From Nitrososphaerota archaeon (GTDB lineage Archaea > Thermoproteota > Nitrososphaeria > Nitrososphaerales > Gagatemarchaeaceae), in the NCBI GenBank assembly GCA_029785825.1, contig JAFLYY010000001.1, forward strand, positions 1,395,374-1,459,373: a stretch of 64,000 nucleotides of DNA, in the 5' to 3' direction. The translations under genes and the position numbers were made by a program. Positions 50,833-60,245 of this stretch are shown in pieces (the first letter of the stretch is position 1; each line of letters begins with the position of its first letter). A model generated the notes under the pieces. It was not told where the DNA came from and searched no databases. It was given only the letters and a program-made list of their open reading frames with translations.

Positions 50833-51786
50833 TTATACCTTCGAGAACCTCCTGACTACCACTCTAGCGACGACGTTTATGACAAGGATACTCGTAATGA
50901 GCAGGAAGGAAGAGAGGAAAGCCAGGTTGTGAGCGCTGTTCGAAGGGAGCTGTGAGTAGACATAGACGACGTAGGTGAGGAATCCTACAGGAGTGTGTAA
51001 TAGGTTACCGTTGAAGTTGTAGTTTGAGAAAGACGCGGTGAAGAGGAGCGGAGCAGTCTCGCTGAGACCGATGCTTATCGACAGGAGCACGCCCGTGATG
51101 ATTCCAGGCATAGCATATCTGAGCGTGAGACGGTTTATCATGGTGGTCTTGGTGCTACCGAGTGCCTTCGCCGCATCTCTGATGTCGTTAGAGACCTTCC
51201 TCAGGGCCAGTTCCGTAGTTCTGAAGACGTAGGGGAACATCAGGATAGACAGGGTTAAGGCCCCTGCGAGGGCGGAATACCCCCAGCCGAAGTACAGGAC
51301 GAAGACGAAGTAGCCTGCCAGCCCAACGACCATGGAGGAGTTGCCAGCCAATACATCGGCGACGAAACGCAGCGCCTCCGAGAACCTGTTGTTGTTCGAG
51401 AACTCTGCCATGTAGATTCCACCCAAGAGCCCCAGAGGGACCGTCATCGCTGTAGCCAGTAACATCAAGACGACCGTTCCGGAGATGGCGTTCGCGATGC
51501 CTCCTCCGACGAACTCCACCCCTGTCCCAACGGTTATCGTAGTCAGTGCCGCCCACGAAATGACTTCCAGGCCCCGTATCACGAAAAGATAGATTATGTC
51601 CGCGAGAGGTATCAAGACAATGAGGATGCTGAGTATAGTCAGCCCGGTCATTATCATGTTCCAGAGATGCCTCCTGCCATAGCCGGGAAGCCGGCGAACG
51701 CCCCACGGCGCGGCGGAGGCAGGTGTAGGGGAACGAGAACCCTGTGGCGAAGCCCGGATGATGGAGATAGATTGTCTCTTGCTCAT
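50833..51786 (-). CDS. pstA: PstA phosphate ABC transporter permease
   Basis: A 317-residue permease with six membrane helices. The EAA-type loop (SNDIRDAAKALGSTKTTMINRLTL) that contacts PstB is clear. The N-terminal 35 residues are soluble. ATG at 51786 lies three bases beyond the pstC stop. Confidence 0.95.
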   Translation of the reverse strand: MSKRQSISIIRASPQGSRSPTPASAAPWGVRRLPGYGRRHLWNMIMTGLTILSILIVLIPLADIIYLFVIRGLEVISWAALTTITVGTGVEFVGGGIANAISGTVVLMLLATAMTVPLGLLGGIYMAEFSNNNRFSEALRFVADVLAGNSSMVVGLAGYFVFVLYFGWGYSALAGALTLSILMFPYVFRTTELALRKVSNDIRDAAKALGSTKTTMINRLTLRYAMPGIITGVLLSISIGLSETAPLLFTASFSNYNFNGNLLHTPVGFLTYVVYVYSQLPSNSAHNLAFLSSFLLITSILVINVVARVVVRRFSKV

Positions 51787-51789
51787 CGA

Positions 51790-52791
51790 TCACACCTGGA
51801 CCAGGTGTTCGGCGCTTGAGATGAAACCACGCCTTACGAGGAGACGGGCGACTATGTTCGCCGTCGTGGTGATGAGGAGGAGGACCAGAGCTAGCTCCGC
51901 GATTGCGCTGACTTCCATCCCGGAAGGGTCGGTCAACGCGCTGTCGAACGTCACCGCCATGAATGCCGAAAGAGTGTTGATTGGATAGTACAGCGTCTTG
52001 GGAACTATGTTCAGGGCAGATTGCGATACCAGGACCACAGCCATGGTCTCTCCGAGCGCCCTTCCTAGGCCAAGGACCAGGGACCCGACTATCGCCGTCT
52101 TGGCGTAAGGCAGGACCACCTTTCGAGTGATCTCCCAATTTGTCATGCCAAGCGCCATCCCCGCCTCCTTCAACTCGACGGGGGTCTGAGCCATCGCGTC
52201 TCTGCTTATGGCTGAGACGATTGGGACTATCATCAGGGCGAGCACTATGCCAGAGGCCAAGAGACCATAACCGTAGACAGGTCCTCCGAAACCTGGGATG
52301 AAACCGAGATAGCTCGCCATCGCTGGCTCGACATAGTTGAAAAGCATAGGCGCCAGCACCAGAAACCCCCAGAAACCGAAAACGACGCTGGGAATCCCTG
52401 CCAGCAGTTCGACGAAGAATGACAGCGAATTTGAGACATGCTTCGGAGCTACGGTCGTAAGGAAGACTGCCACCCCGAGACTTAGTGGAGCCCCGATGAG
52501 GAGCGCGAGACCAGACGAGATGAGGGTCCCGGAAAAGAAGACCAGCATCCCATATGAAGCCCCCGACATAGCGGCGAACCCGCGGATTGTGGTCAGGGTG
52601 GTCGATATCCCCGGGTTCCAGATTATAGTCGTGAAGAAGTTCAGCCCGTTGACTGCTACAGAGGCGGTGCCGAAAGTCACCAGGACTGCGAGAATCATAA
52701 AAAGGAAAAGGAGCGCACTGCTTCCCAGCAGTGCGGAGACGAAGGCGTAGACCCTGTCTGCTGACCGCTTCCAGCCGCTTGCGGCTTTCAT
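51790..52791 (-). CDS. pstC: PstC phosphate ABC transporter permease
   Basis: A 333-residue permease with six helices. The contact loop QTPVELKEAGMALGMTNWEITRKVVLPYAK is clear and LLAGIPSVVFGFWGF is a PstC/PstA family stretch. ATG at 52791 follows pstS by 16 bases. Confidence 0.95.
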   Translation of the reverse strand: MKAASGWKRSADRVYAFVSALLGSSALLFLFMILAVLVTFGTASVAVNGLNFFTTIIWNPGISTTLTTIRGFAAMSGASYGMLVFFSGTLISSGLALLIGAPLSLGVAVFLTTVAPKHVSNSLSFFVELLAGIPSVVFGFWGFLVLAPMLFNYVEPAMASYLGFIPGFGGPVYGYGLLASGIVLALMIVPIVSAISRDAMAQTPVELKEAGMALGMTNWEITRKVVLPYAKTAIVGSLVLGLGRALGETMAVVLVSQSALNIVPKTLYYPINTLSAFMAVTFDSALTDPSGMEVSAIAELALVLLLITTTANIVARLLVRRGFISSAEHLVQV

Positions 52792-52807
52792 CCGCGTGAG
52801 ACCTGAT

Positions 52808-54034
52808 CTACGGGCCTATCTGCGCGATTTGGTCGTAGCTGAGAGTCGCGATGGGACCAGGCAAGGCAACGAACCCGACCTTGTTCAGGTAGGATTGCGC
52901 GTTGCCGTAGGCTGGGTCGATGCACCAGTCGAGGAATGTCCTGACTACCAGTGCAGTGTTGGCGTTGGCTTGGGTCTTGGAGACGATGGCATATTCGTAA
53001 TTGATGATTGGGTACGAGTTGGCACCTGGGGCGTAGACCAGAGAAAGTGCCTCATTGGGTGGAGTCGCTGCAACCATCTGAGCCGCCGCTGCTTGAATGT
53101 TCGCCTGTGTTATGTTGACGAAGTTGCCTGCCCTGTTCTGGAGGTAAGCGTACCCGAGCCCGGCAGCCTGAGTATTGGTCATGAAGCTGATGCCGATGTA
53201 CGCGATGCAGTATGGAGTCTGCTGGCACCCCTGGACCATACCACCGTTACCTATGTAGGCCGCTGCGGTGGGAAGGCCTGGGAACGAAACCGAGGTGGCG
53301 AAGCCGACGTGGCTGCTCCACCAGGAGTTGGTGTCAGACAGGTATGTCGTGAAGATGAAGGTGTCACCGCTCCCGTCAGACCTGTGGATCGGGTGGATTA
53401 TCTGGTGGGGCAAGGTCACGCCTGGGTTTATCGCGGTTATCTGCGAGTTATCCCAGTACGAGATTGTCCCGTTGTATATCTGTGCGAGTATGTTGCCAGT
53501 CATGTTGAGGTGTGTGGTGCCAGGTATCCCAGGGATGTTGTAGTTGATCATCTGCGCCGAGATTGCCAGAGGTATGTCGAGGAGGTTCGGATATTGGTTC
53601 ATCTGGGCTGGAAGCAGGTATGCGTCGGAAGCACCGATCTGAACGGTGCCCGCAGCAGCACTAGAGATTCCGATGCCGCTGCCAGTTCCTGCGGTGTTGA
53701 TGTGGACGTTGGTGTAGGTGGTGTTGAAACCAGGGACCCAGTAGTTGAAGAGAGGATAGAGCAGGGTTGAGCCTGTCTCCGAGATGGTGGTTGTAGGAAG
53801 AGAAGCGGGCAGTGTCGGCCCGCCTGAGGAGGTCGATGTCTGTGAACCCTGGACCGTCGAGTAGACCGTCGTAGTAAAGGTCGGCCCGGTCACGGTGGTG
53901 GTGACGGCTGAGGCTGAGCCCGAGTGGGCGAAATAGCCGATGCCGCCGCCCGCAATCAACAGCACCACGGCGATTACAACGAGGGCAGGGTTACCTATCG
54001 CTTGTCTCTTTTCCTTGTTCGCTAGAGACGTCAT
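52808..54034 (-). CDS. pstS: PstS phosphate-binding protein
   Basis: A 408-residue extracytoplasmic phosphate-binding protein. One N-terminal helix (NPALVVIAVVLLIAGGGIGYFA) anchors it, followed by a Thr/Ser-rich linker that is probably glycosylated (residues 43-75) and the binding domain: TISETGSTLLYPLFNYW, TGSGIGISSAAAGTVQIGASDA and HRSDGSGDTFIFTTYL hold the Ser/Gly phosphate ligands. ATG at 54034 lies about 31 bases after the TATA-like CGATAAATC, the start of the pst operon. Confidence 0.95.
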   Translation of the reverse strand: MTSLANKEKRQAIGNPALVVIAVVLLIAGGGIGYFAHSGSASAVTTTVTGPTFTTTVYSTVQGSQTSTSSGGPTLPASLPTTTISETGSTLLYPLFNYWVPGFNTTYTNVHINTAGTGSGIGISSAAAGTVQIGASDAYLLPAQMNQYPNLLDIPLAISAQMINYNIPGIPGTTHLNMTGNILAQIYNGTISYWDNSQITAINPGVTLPHQIIHPIHRSDGSGDTFIFTTYLSDTNSWWSSHVGFATSVSFPGLPTAAAYIGNGGMVQGCQQTPYCIAYIGISFMTNTQAAGLGYAYLQNRAGNFVNITQANIQAAAAQMVAATPPNEALSLVYAPGANSYPIINYEYAIVSKTQANANTALVVRTFLDWCIDPAYGNAQSYLNKVGFVALPGPIATLSYDQIAQIGP

Positions 54035-54060
54035 TTTCGTTAGTGCCGATAGTCAGCCAT

Positions 54061-54068
54061 GATTTATC
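54061..54068 (-). promoter_or_regulatory. TATA-like box of pstS
   Basis: GATAAATC on the minus strand is about 31 bases before the pstS ATG. Further AT-rich TATATTATATG lies at about 54100-54110 and could be an operator or a second promoter. Both lie in the 275-base divergent region. Confidence 0.45.
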
Positions 54069-54278
54069 GGTCGTCGAACTATTCTATGTAGCCAGTCATA
54101 TAATATATAGAGATGTACGCCGACCTGAGCTTCAGGGGCGAGTGACGCAGGTTCATTCGGGACGCTGTAGCGAAGAAGTGGAGCCACCAATGCCAAACGT
54201 GCCCAGAACCGCGCTGGCCGGGGCCGCTACCGAGCCCCAGCATTCTCCTAATGGGTCTAATGTCAGAGGCAGAAGAAG

Positions 54279-54285
54279 TATATAT
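54279..54285 (+). promoter_or_regulatory. TATA box for the AbrB-PhoU regulator
   Basis: TATATAT is centred 28 bases before the TTG at 54310. The position supports leaderless transcription and this start, rather than in-frame codons much further upstream. Confidence 0.6.
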
Positions 54286-54309
54286 CCGCTATTGAACTCC
54301 TACGGCGGC

Positions 54310-55347
54310 TTGAAGGCTGAATTTGGAAAGCAGGATTTCAGGAAGGTCCAGAAGACAGGGGGAGACAGTTTCGTCGTCTCCCTTCCAAAGAGCTGGGTGA
54401 CGGACGTCGGATTGAGGGCAAAGGACCCTGTGGCGGTGCTGGTCCAGCCTGACTCGTCGCTGCTCATCGTCCCCAGACGAGATATCAGGACGGCCCCCAA
54501 GTCTGAAGCAATCCTTGAGGCGCAGGGTCTGGACAAAGACTTCCTTCTTAGACACTTCATCTCGTACTACCTAGCAGGATACGACACAATCAGGATCGTC
54601 CTTGGAAGGGGAGACTCCTCTCTGAGGGCGTTCATCCGTGAGGGAATACGGAGAAAGCTGGTAGGGGTTGAGATAATAGAGGAGTCGTCCGGAGGGATAC
54701 TCACACAGTGCCTCTCTGGGTACGTGGACCTCCCCCTCAAGAAGGCGTTCGAGCGCATGGCCATAATCGCCGGAGGAATGCTCACCGATTCCGTTTTGGT
54801 CCTGCAGGGGGGAAATACGGCGATGGCCGAAGAGGTCATCGAGAGAGACGATGAGGTGGACAGGTTCTACCACTTCCTCCTAAGACAGTTAAACATCGCT
54901 GCGAGGGATAGGTCAGTGATTCAGGAGATAGGACTGACCTCAACCAGGGACTGTCTCGGCTACAGGCTCGCTGTCAAGAGCGCGGAGAGGGTGGCAGACC
55001 ACGCCGTGGGCATCGCCACCCAGGCTGAGAACCTCTTGACTCTCCCTGAGGGGGCAGTAAAGAAGATCCAGGAGATTACAGCCATTTCAAAGAAGGTCTT
55101 CGACAGCTCCGTCTCTTCGCTGGTAAGGCTGGACGCCAAGACAGCCGAAGAAGCCATAGCGAAGTCGAAAGAAGTCGCCGCGATGGAAGGCAAGATCAGC
55201 AGCGAGATTCTCGCGCCAAAAATGAGCGGGGCTCAGGTTGGATCCCTGAAGCTCATGCTTGAGAGCATACGGAGGACCGCGGAATATGGTTCCGACATTG
55301 CGGAGATTGCGATCGACTTGACTGTGACAGAGCCGAAGGCGATGTAG
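54310..55347 (+). CDS. PhoU-domain transcriptional regulator with AbrB-like N-terminus
   Basis: A 345-residue regulator. The N-terminal 50 residues are a SpoVT/AbrB-type DNA-binding hairpin (FRKVQKTGGDSFVVSLPKSWVTDVGLRAKDPVAVLV). Two PhoU helical bundles follow (RMAIIAGGMLTDSVLVL, ERDDEVDRFYHFLLRQL, SAERVADHAVGIA). In thaumarchaea such proteins are thought to repress the phosphate regulon. Lying opposite pstS it probably controls that operon. TTG at 54310 is 28 bases after TATATAT, so the upstream open frame from 54043 is not used. Confidence 0.9.
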   Translation: MKAEFGKQDFRKVQKTGGDSFVVSLPKSWVTDVGLRAKDPVAVLVQPDSSLLIVPRRDIRTAPKSEAILEAQGLDKDFLLRHFISYYLAGYDTIRIVLGRGDSSLRAFIREGIRRKLVGVEIIEESSGGILTQCLSGYVDLPLKKAFERMAIIAGGMLTDSVLVLQGGNTAMAEEVIERDDEVDRFYHFLLRQLNIAARDRSVIQEIGLTSTRDCLGYRLAVKSAERVADHAVGIATQAENLLTLPEGAVKKIQEITAISKKVFDSSVSSLVRLDAKTAEEAIAKSKEVAAMEGKISSEILAPKMSGAQVGSLKLMLESIRRTAEYGSDIAEIAIDLTVTEPKAM

Positions 55348-55655
55348 AAGATCTTGGGGTCTATAGGACCTTGCGGGCCCCTCTCGAGCATGGCGACTAC
55401 GAACCTTCGCCCTTCTGCTGAATTCCGCCATTCATATGCTCCTCAATCAAAGCCAGGAAGGCCACAAGGCTCTGGCCAGGAAGAGCTTAGCCGATGCAGG
55501 CTCGATGGGGACCCATTTTCCTTAAGGGAGGCAGGGACGGCACGCTCGTCGCGATAGGTGGCATCCAAGCGGAAGGCGTCCAGGTACACATCATGACGAG
55601 CCAGACGTAGGCAGAACGAGGTCCCCTCCCCATGCGAGGTCCCTCACTTCGTATC
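55348..55655 (+). other. Intergenic region without a recognised gene
   Basis: About 308 bases between the AbrB-PhoU regulator and the coiled-coil gene, where both genes end. One open frame of 67 codons has no family likeness. I see no tRNA. GCAGGCTCGATGGGG and similar GC-rich stretches might fold, but no clear RNA gene is visible. Confidence 0.4.
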
Positions 55656-56777
55656 TCAGACGGCCGGTATTGTGATTCCCAGCGCCCGCGAAACTGCGGC
55701 AGAGAGCTCGTCGCCCAGGATCTTCAACCTCGCCATCAGGAACTCGAGGGTGAGTTCGTCGTCCGCCCTCCCGGAGGGGGCCTCTGCTGTCATGGCCTTG
55801 ACAAGGTTCCTGTAGGTCGGCCCCATCACCTCGAGCACGTTGTCGAGCACCTTCCTGCTCCTGAGGCTGTCCACGGAGGCCTCGCCATCCACGGAGAGCC
55901 GGAGAAGAGACACCCTCTTCTTGGCGAGCTCAGATAGTTCTGACACCACGTCCGCCGCTGCCTTGCGCATGGCAGCTGTGTCCACGAAGGCCACCAAAGA
56001 CTGGTCGTTCATGACGTTCACCCCGAGCACCTTGTCGCTGTAGTCAATCCCGATAAAGCTGTCCGGCTGGTCTCCCGAGGTTACCAGCCTCATCTGTGCC
56101 TCGTTCTCTCCCTTCCCAAAGGCAGCCCTAAGCTTCCCTCCAGAGGACTCGGCCTCCTCGAGCACGTATTGGTCGAGTCTTTCGAATCCAGCCACCCTGG
56201 TCTTGCTCAGCAGGCCCCGGGAGAATCTCACCGGGACCTTCAACTCATAGCCGTAGTCAGACAGCCGACAGGGCTGATGGAAGAGGCGAGAGTTCTGAGC
56301 GGCCAACCCGAACTCGTATCTTATCCCTCCCTCGCATTCGCATCGTGACCTAGCTTCGTAGATGTCTTCCACCAGCTTCACCTGTGTTACCTCCTCGACC
56401 ACGGGGAGGGGGTCTGAAGCGAAGAATGCCTCCAGACTCTTCAGCGCCTTGTCCTTCTCTGCGAGGGCGTAATCACGATACTCGGCCAGCTCCTCCTTCG
56501 CCCTCTTCTGCAGCTTCACCTTTGCCTGGTCTTTTGCCGTTGAAAGGAAGTCCTGGACCTGCTGAGAGAGCCCTTTCAGGACCGGATCGTGGTCGGCTTT
56601 CAGGGACGTGAGGACGTTATAGAGGTCCTCGGAGAGCGCTTCCGTCTTGTTCAGGGCCGTTTCCAGGTCTCCTTCGACCTTTCTGGCTGCTTCTTCTAAC
56701 TCGTTCGCATGGTCGGCAAACCTCACGGCGTCGAAGAGGTGGGTGACCGTTTGCCTCAGTGAAGCGGTAGCGTCCAT
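55656..56777 (-). CDS. Coiled-coil protein of unknown function
   Basis: A 373-residue protein. Residues 10-125 form a long heptad coiled coil (ANELEEAARKVEGDLETALNKTEALSEDL... QAKVKLQKRAKEELAEYRD). The C-terminal 240 residues are alpha/beta with Cys in SRCECEGG and HQPCRLSD. It could be a structural or chromosome-related protein; no SMC-type ATPase motif is present. ATG at 56777. It sits between the AbrB-PhoU gene and a small membrane protein on the other strand. Confidence 0.6.
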   Translation of the reverse strand: MDATASLRQTVTHLFDAVRFADHANELEEAARKVEGDLETALNKTEALSEDLYNVLTSLKADHDPVLKGLSQQVQDFLSTAKDQAKVKLQKRAKEELAEYRDYALAEKDKALKSLEAFFASDPLPVVEEVTQVKLVEDIYEARSRCECEGGIRYEFGLAAQNSRLFHQPCRLSDYGYELKVPVRFSRGLLSKTRVAGFERLDQYVLEEAESSGGKLRAAFGKGENEAQMRLVTSGDQPDSFIGIDYSDKVLGVNVMNDQSLVAFVDTAAMRKAAADVVSELSELAKKRVSLLRLSVDGEASVDSLRSRKVLDNVLEVMGPTYRNLVKAMTAEAPSGRADDELTLEFLMARLKILGDELSAAVSRALGITIPAV

Positions 56778-56864
56778 CCGAGTCCGGACCCCCGCCTTTC
56801 GCCTTTAACCGTTTGGTGCGACACGAAAGGGGCTCCCCAAGGATGAAATACTCCTGAAGCGTCA

Positions 56865-57350
56865 GTGGAAAGGTTGAATTCGGATGAGGAGAGGGCCGAA
56901 GACCTCCTCGACAAGCTGATTCTTGACATAAAAGCCGTCACCCTTCTTCTGGGGTCCGAGGACGAGTTGAAGAGGACGCTGGACGGCAGGTTGACGAGCT
57001 CCCATGACGAGAGCCTGCAGAAATTCGTTAGGGTCCTCCAGATGCGAGAGGGCAAGAGGACGGGCAGGCTGGTCGCCATCGCCCTGGGGGAGCTGATGCT
57101 GGCGTCCATATTAGTCGCCGCTGGCGCGGTAATGCTCGTCCCGAACGTAGCAGGAATCGACACCGTTTCGGGCCTGCTTGGCTACCTGGCCGGAAGGGCT
57201 TCGGGCGCCCTCGTGGGGTCTCCGCTTTCACCCTACCTCTCGTTCATGGAGTTCGCGATAGGGCTCGTGCTACTCCTGTCTGCATTTTACTCACTCCGCG
57301 AGGCCGCCAACAACCTGAAAGGGGCAGGCTTCTCTGCGGAGCCAACGTAG
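56865..57350 (+). CDS. Two-helix membrane protein of unknown function
   Basis: A 161-residue protein with an acidic helical N-terminus (DEERAEDLLDKLILDIKAVTLLL), then two membrane helices (RLVAIALGELMLASILVAAGAVML; YLSFMEFAIGLVLLLSAFYSL). GTG at 56865 is used. Eleven bases before the APC permease, it probably is transcribed with it and may assist the transporter. Confidence 0.6.
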   Translation: MERLNSDEERAEDLLDKLILDIKAVTLLLGSEDELKRTLDGRLTSSHDESLQKFVRVLQMREGKRTGRLVAIALGELMLASILVAAGAVMLVPNVAGIDTVSGLLGYLAGRASGALVGSPLSPYLSFMEFAIGLVLLLSAFYSLREAANNLKGAGFSAEPT

Positions 57351-57360
57351 TCGTAGCACC

Positions 57361-59187
57361 ATGAAGCCAAAGGTAAGAACTGCCGCTCTTGCCCTGAAGG
57401 TTGGCGCGTCAGCCATGGGAGTGCTGATGGTGTGCGTCGCCATCGGGTACGTGTATGATGAGCTTACGTTCCTAACCGGGGTCGGGAGCACCAACATCGG
57501 GGACGTGGTGGCTGTCCTGGCGGCGGTAGCGTTGGCCTTGTGCGGATCTGCTCTAATAGCCCAGCTTCCCGAATCCTTTCGGGTGAAGTTCAGACGGCTC
57601 CCTGCTATGGCAGGGAGGAGGAGACCGGTCTATGGCTTCGGGACGATGCTCGCGATAGGGTTGGGGGCGACCCTGGGGTCTCCCCTTTTCATCCTGATTC
57701 CTGAGAACGTCATCCAGTACGAAGTCATCTCCATCGCCTCCCTGTTGCTCGCCACCCTGCTCTCCGTAGGGATGGCGAAGGTCTACGCGAACATGTACCG
57801 GACGTCGAAGGGCCTCGGAGTCGAAGGGGTAGGGGGCCCTTCTTTCACCAAAATCGCAGTAGGGACGAGGAGCGTGCGGTACTTCGTTTCACGCCTTTCC
57901 ATGTGGATCTCCAACACCGCGCTCGCCGCGTACACGAAGATTGTTTTCCTCATCTTCGTTCTCGACCCGCGTTACCTCCCTGCGATACTCGCCGCGTATG
58001 GCGTTGCCCCCTTCTACGCCTCGGTCACCGTCTACACGGTGGCTGGAGCCTTCGTCGGCTGGACGGTGCTGAATATAGTGTTCGAACAGAAGTACCTGAG
58101 GCTACTGGGGCTCTTTCAAGTGCTGATGACCGGGGCCCTCGTGCTAATCCTCATTTACCACAGCATTGTCCTGGGCTCGACAGGTTCCTGGAACATCTCG
58201 GGCCTGCTCAACAGAGGGCTCGGAATCGGGTGGATCCCGGCGCTGGCAGTCAATACAGGGTACCTTTACCTCCTCTTTTTCGGGTTCCAAGAGATTCAGG
58301 CCATGGAGAGGGACGCAGTGGAACGGTCGGGGGTCCCCATCCTGTCGTGGGTCAAGAAAGGGTTCACGCTCGACAAGACGACGTATTTCGAGGTTGCGAT
58401 GGTACTGAGCGTGGTCCTAGCTTCAGCGGTGAACATACTCTATGGGCTCGCCGTGTACGCATCCCACACGCCTCTTCAGGGGTCCGCCATCCCTGCCCTC
58501 TATCTGGCCGGAGTTCTGCTCGGTCCAGGCCAGGAGCTCCTCGTAGCGATCGCCTTTCTGATCGCCACGGTGACCACGTTTGTGCCTGCATTTCTGGCTG
58601 CGGCGAGACACCTGGAAGCCTTGGGTGAGGACGGCTACATGCCGAAGAGCCTGGCGAACCTGTCATGGATGTTCACTCTGGTCGCCATATTCCTCCTTGC
58701 CGCAGGAAACCAAGGCTTCCTTGTGGACATAACCGACTTCATGGTCCTCGTCAGCCTCGGTATAATCAGCCTGTCTGCATACTGGCTCAAGCCGAATCTC
58801 GTAACCGGGCTCAGAGTCGGGAAGGCCCTCCCGCTCGTGATCGGGGTCAGCTGCTTTGTCTTCGGGAGCGCCGTCTACGCGGTCAACCCGTCAGTGGTGG
58901 TCTTCGGTTCAATAGCGGTGATTTTCGCGTATCTCATCTTCGACATAATCGAGCTGGGGTCGCTTGGAGCCCAGATCTTCCTTTCCATCTTTGGATTCGT
59001 CTCGCTGACCTTGCTGACCGCATTCAAACACTCGATCTATCCGGGAGGCGTGCTCGGACTCGTATCACGTCCCCTCGGAGCTGACCCCAACTCCCTGCTC
59101 GTCTGGGGTCTCATCGTGTCCTCCCTCCTCCTTGCCGCCAACGTGCTGCTCGACGTCGGAGTCCTCAGGAGGACGGCCGTTAGATGA
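57361..59187 (+). CDS. APC superfamily permease, long form
   Basis: A 608-residue membrane protein with about fourteen helices. The APC pattern is in MLAIGLGATLGSPLFILIPENV, and LAATLLSVGMAKVYANMYRTSKGLG follows. It likely transports amino acids or amines. It is longer than usual owing to an N-terminal pair of helices (about residues 10-75) and a long C-terminal half. ATG at 57361, 11 bases after the small membrane protein. Confidence 0.82.
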   Translation: MKPKVRTAALALKVGASAMGVLMVCVAIGYVYDELTFLTGVGSTNIGDVVAVLAAVALALCGSALIAQLPESFRVKFRRLPAMAGRRRPVYGFGTMLAIGLGATLGSPLFILIPENVIQYEVISIASLLLATLLSVGMAKVYANMYRTSKGLGVEGVGGPSFTKIAVGTRSVRYFVSRLSMWISNTALAAYTKIVFLIFVLDPRYLPAILAAYGVAPFYASVTVYTVAGAFVGWTVLNIVFEQKYLRLLGLFQVLMTGALVLILIYHSIVLGSTGSWNISGLLNRGLGIGWIPALAVNTGYLYLLFFGFQEIQAMERDAVERSGVPILSWVKKGFTLDKTTYFEVAMVLSVVLASAVNILYGLAVYASHTPLQGSAIPALYLAGVLLGPGQELLVAIAFLIATVTTFVPAFLAAARHLEALGEDGYMPKSLANLSWMFTLVAIFLLAAGNQGFLVDITDFMVLVSLGIISLSAYWLKPNLVTGLRVGKALPLVIGVSCFVFGSAVYAVNPSVVVFGSIAVIFAYLIFDIIELGSLGAQIFLSIFGFVSLTLLTAFKHSIYPGGVLGLVSRPLGADPNSLLVWGLIVSSLLLAANVLLDVGVLRRTAVR

Positions 59188-59248
59188 CCGCTGACAAACC
59201 GTAGACGGCCGAAAGGTTGAAGGCGACCGAGGTAGGTCTGCGGCCGAA

Positions 59249-59491
59249 GTGCTGGACTGGGCCTATCAAAAATGCCCCAAATGCCATCAAAGGTCTCGGA
59301 AGAAGGTGGTAAGAAGCGTGCACAAGAGATCCGAACCCATAGACAGCTCCCGGACCAGATGGACCAGGAGCGGAGCGATGAGGATCGAGGAGCCTTTTCG
59401 GGTCTGGTTGCACAGCTTAGAGGTCGAGCACGAGTGCCGCCTTTGCGGGCACCGCTGGACCGAGTACGTCACCAAGCAGAGGCCCTGGTAA
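59249..59491 (+). CDS. Small zinc-ribbon protein
   Basis: An 80-residue basic protein with two CxxC knuckles, KCPKCHQRSRKK at the start and HECRLCGHRWTEY near the end, making a four-Cys zinc ribbon. It could bind nucleic acid or be a small subunit of something larger. GTG at 59249 is weakly supported since no clear promoter or SD is seen. Its base composition is less GC-rich downstream of this point. Confidence 0.5.
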   Translation: MLDWAYQKCPKCHQRSRKKVVRSVHKRSEPIDSSRTRWTRSGAMRIEEPFRVWLHSLEVEHECRLCGHRWTEYVTKQRPW

Positions 59492-59765
59492 CTTTGAAGA
59501 TCTAGTAAGGAACTCGTCTGTTCCCGTCAGGGATTTTCCCAGCCCAGACCCTTGGCCCCCTGACAAGGGTTCAAGTCTGATTTAATTCAAAGCATTGGCA
59601 CCGGGGACATGATTACACCAGCAACCTCTTCGTATTCCCCCTGTTCGGCATATACGCCCCAGTGCGCTCCGGTCAATTCATCAGTATGTGCAAAGTGTTT
59701 GATATCCTCAAGCCGGTCGGGATCGGATAATCCAAGCGCTACCAAAACTAGACCGAATTGATTAC
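59492..59765 (+). other. Intergenic region, AT-rich compared with the rest
   Basis: Contains stretches like CCTGACAAGGGTTCAAGTCTG (about 59561-59581) that resemble a T-arm of a tRNA, and no open reading frame of note. Borders a low-GC hypothetical gene, so it may be part of a small inserted segment. Confidence 0.35.
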
Positions 59766-60245
59766 TCAGATCGGAAGTTTGTGGGTCTTGAGGATTTCTT
59801 GCCCGAGAAGGGTTCCTGTCTTCTCGTCCCAGACCCGGTCCTCAGCGAAGGCTACCAGTGATGGAATCAGAGTTCTTAGTAGCCGAATCACACCTCCATT
59901 CTGCTTATTCGCAATCTTTACTTCAATCGCCTCGCTGACAGTCTGAAAGATGACGTGACCTCTGGAAAAGAGACCTGGTGCTCTGTACGACGCCTTCACG
60001 ATGGACTCTTTTGGGAATTCGAATTGTTTGTCAGCCATCAACTCAGACGCTGTCTTCAAGGCGTAATTGCGCTCGTCATCGGTAGCCTTCGAACCAGGCC
60101 CAAGATAAGCCAAGCAATAGTGAACCATTGGCAACTTCTTCGTCCCTACTACTCTTGTGTTGCTGAAGACCATCGCGTAGCCTGCCGGGAACCCACGTCC
60201 CCATTCAATGGCCCATACAACCCCCAGAATCTGTTCGCTTTGCAC
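59766..60245 (-). CDS. Hypothetical protein in a locally low-GC segment
   Basis: A 159-residue soluble protein. A central part (FEFPKESIVKASYRAPGLFSRGHVIFQT, then SEAIEVKIANKQNGGVIRLL) has the strand pattern of a PH/GRAM-like domain; this is an impression only. GTG at 60245 lies about 28 bases after GGTTTTATTC, a TATA-like box. Composition is less GC-rich than the neighbours, suggesting it may be recently acquired. The function is unknown. Confidence 0.6.
   Translation of the reverse strand: MQSEQILGVVWAIEWGRGFPAGYAMVFSNTRVVGTKKLPMVHYCLAYLGPGSKATDDERNYALKTASELMADKQFEFPKESIVKASYRAPGLFSRGHVIFQTVSEAIEVKIANKQNGGVIRLLRTLIPSLVAFAEDRVWDEKTGTLLGQEILKTHKLPI

Noticed and set aside
54043-54309. Extended N-terminus of the AbrB-PhoU protein from 54043
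   Set aside because: The upstream residues lack conservation-like character, and a TATA box 28 bases before TTG 54310 puts the transcript start after them.
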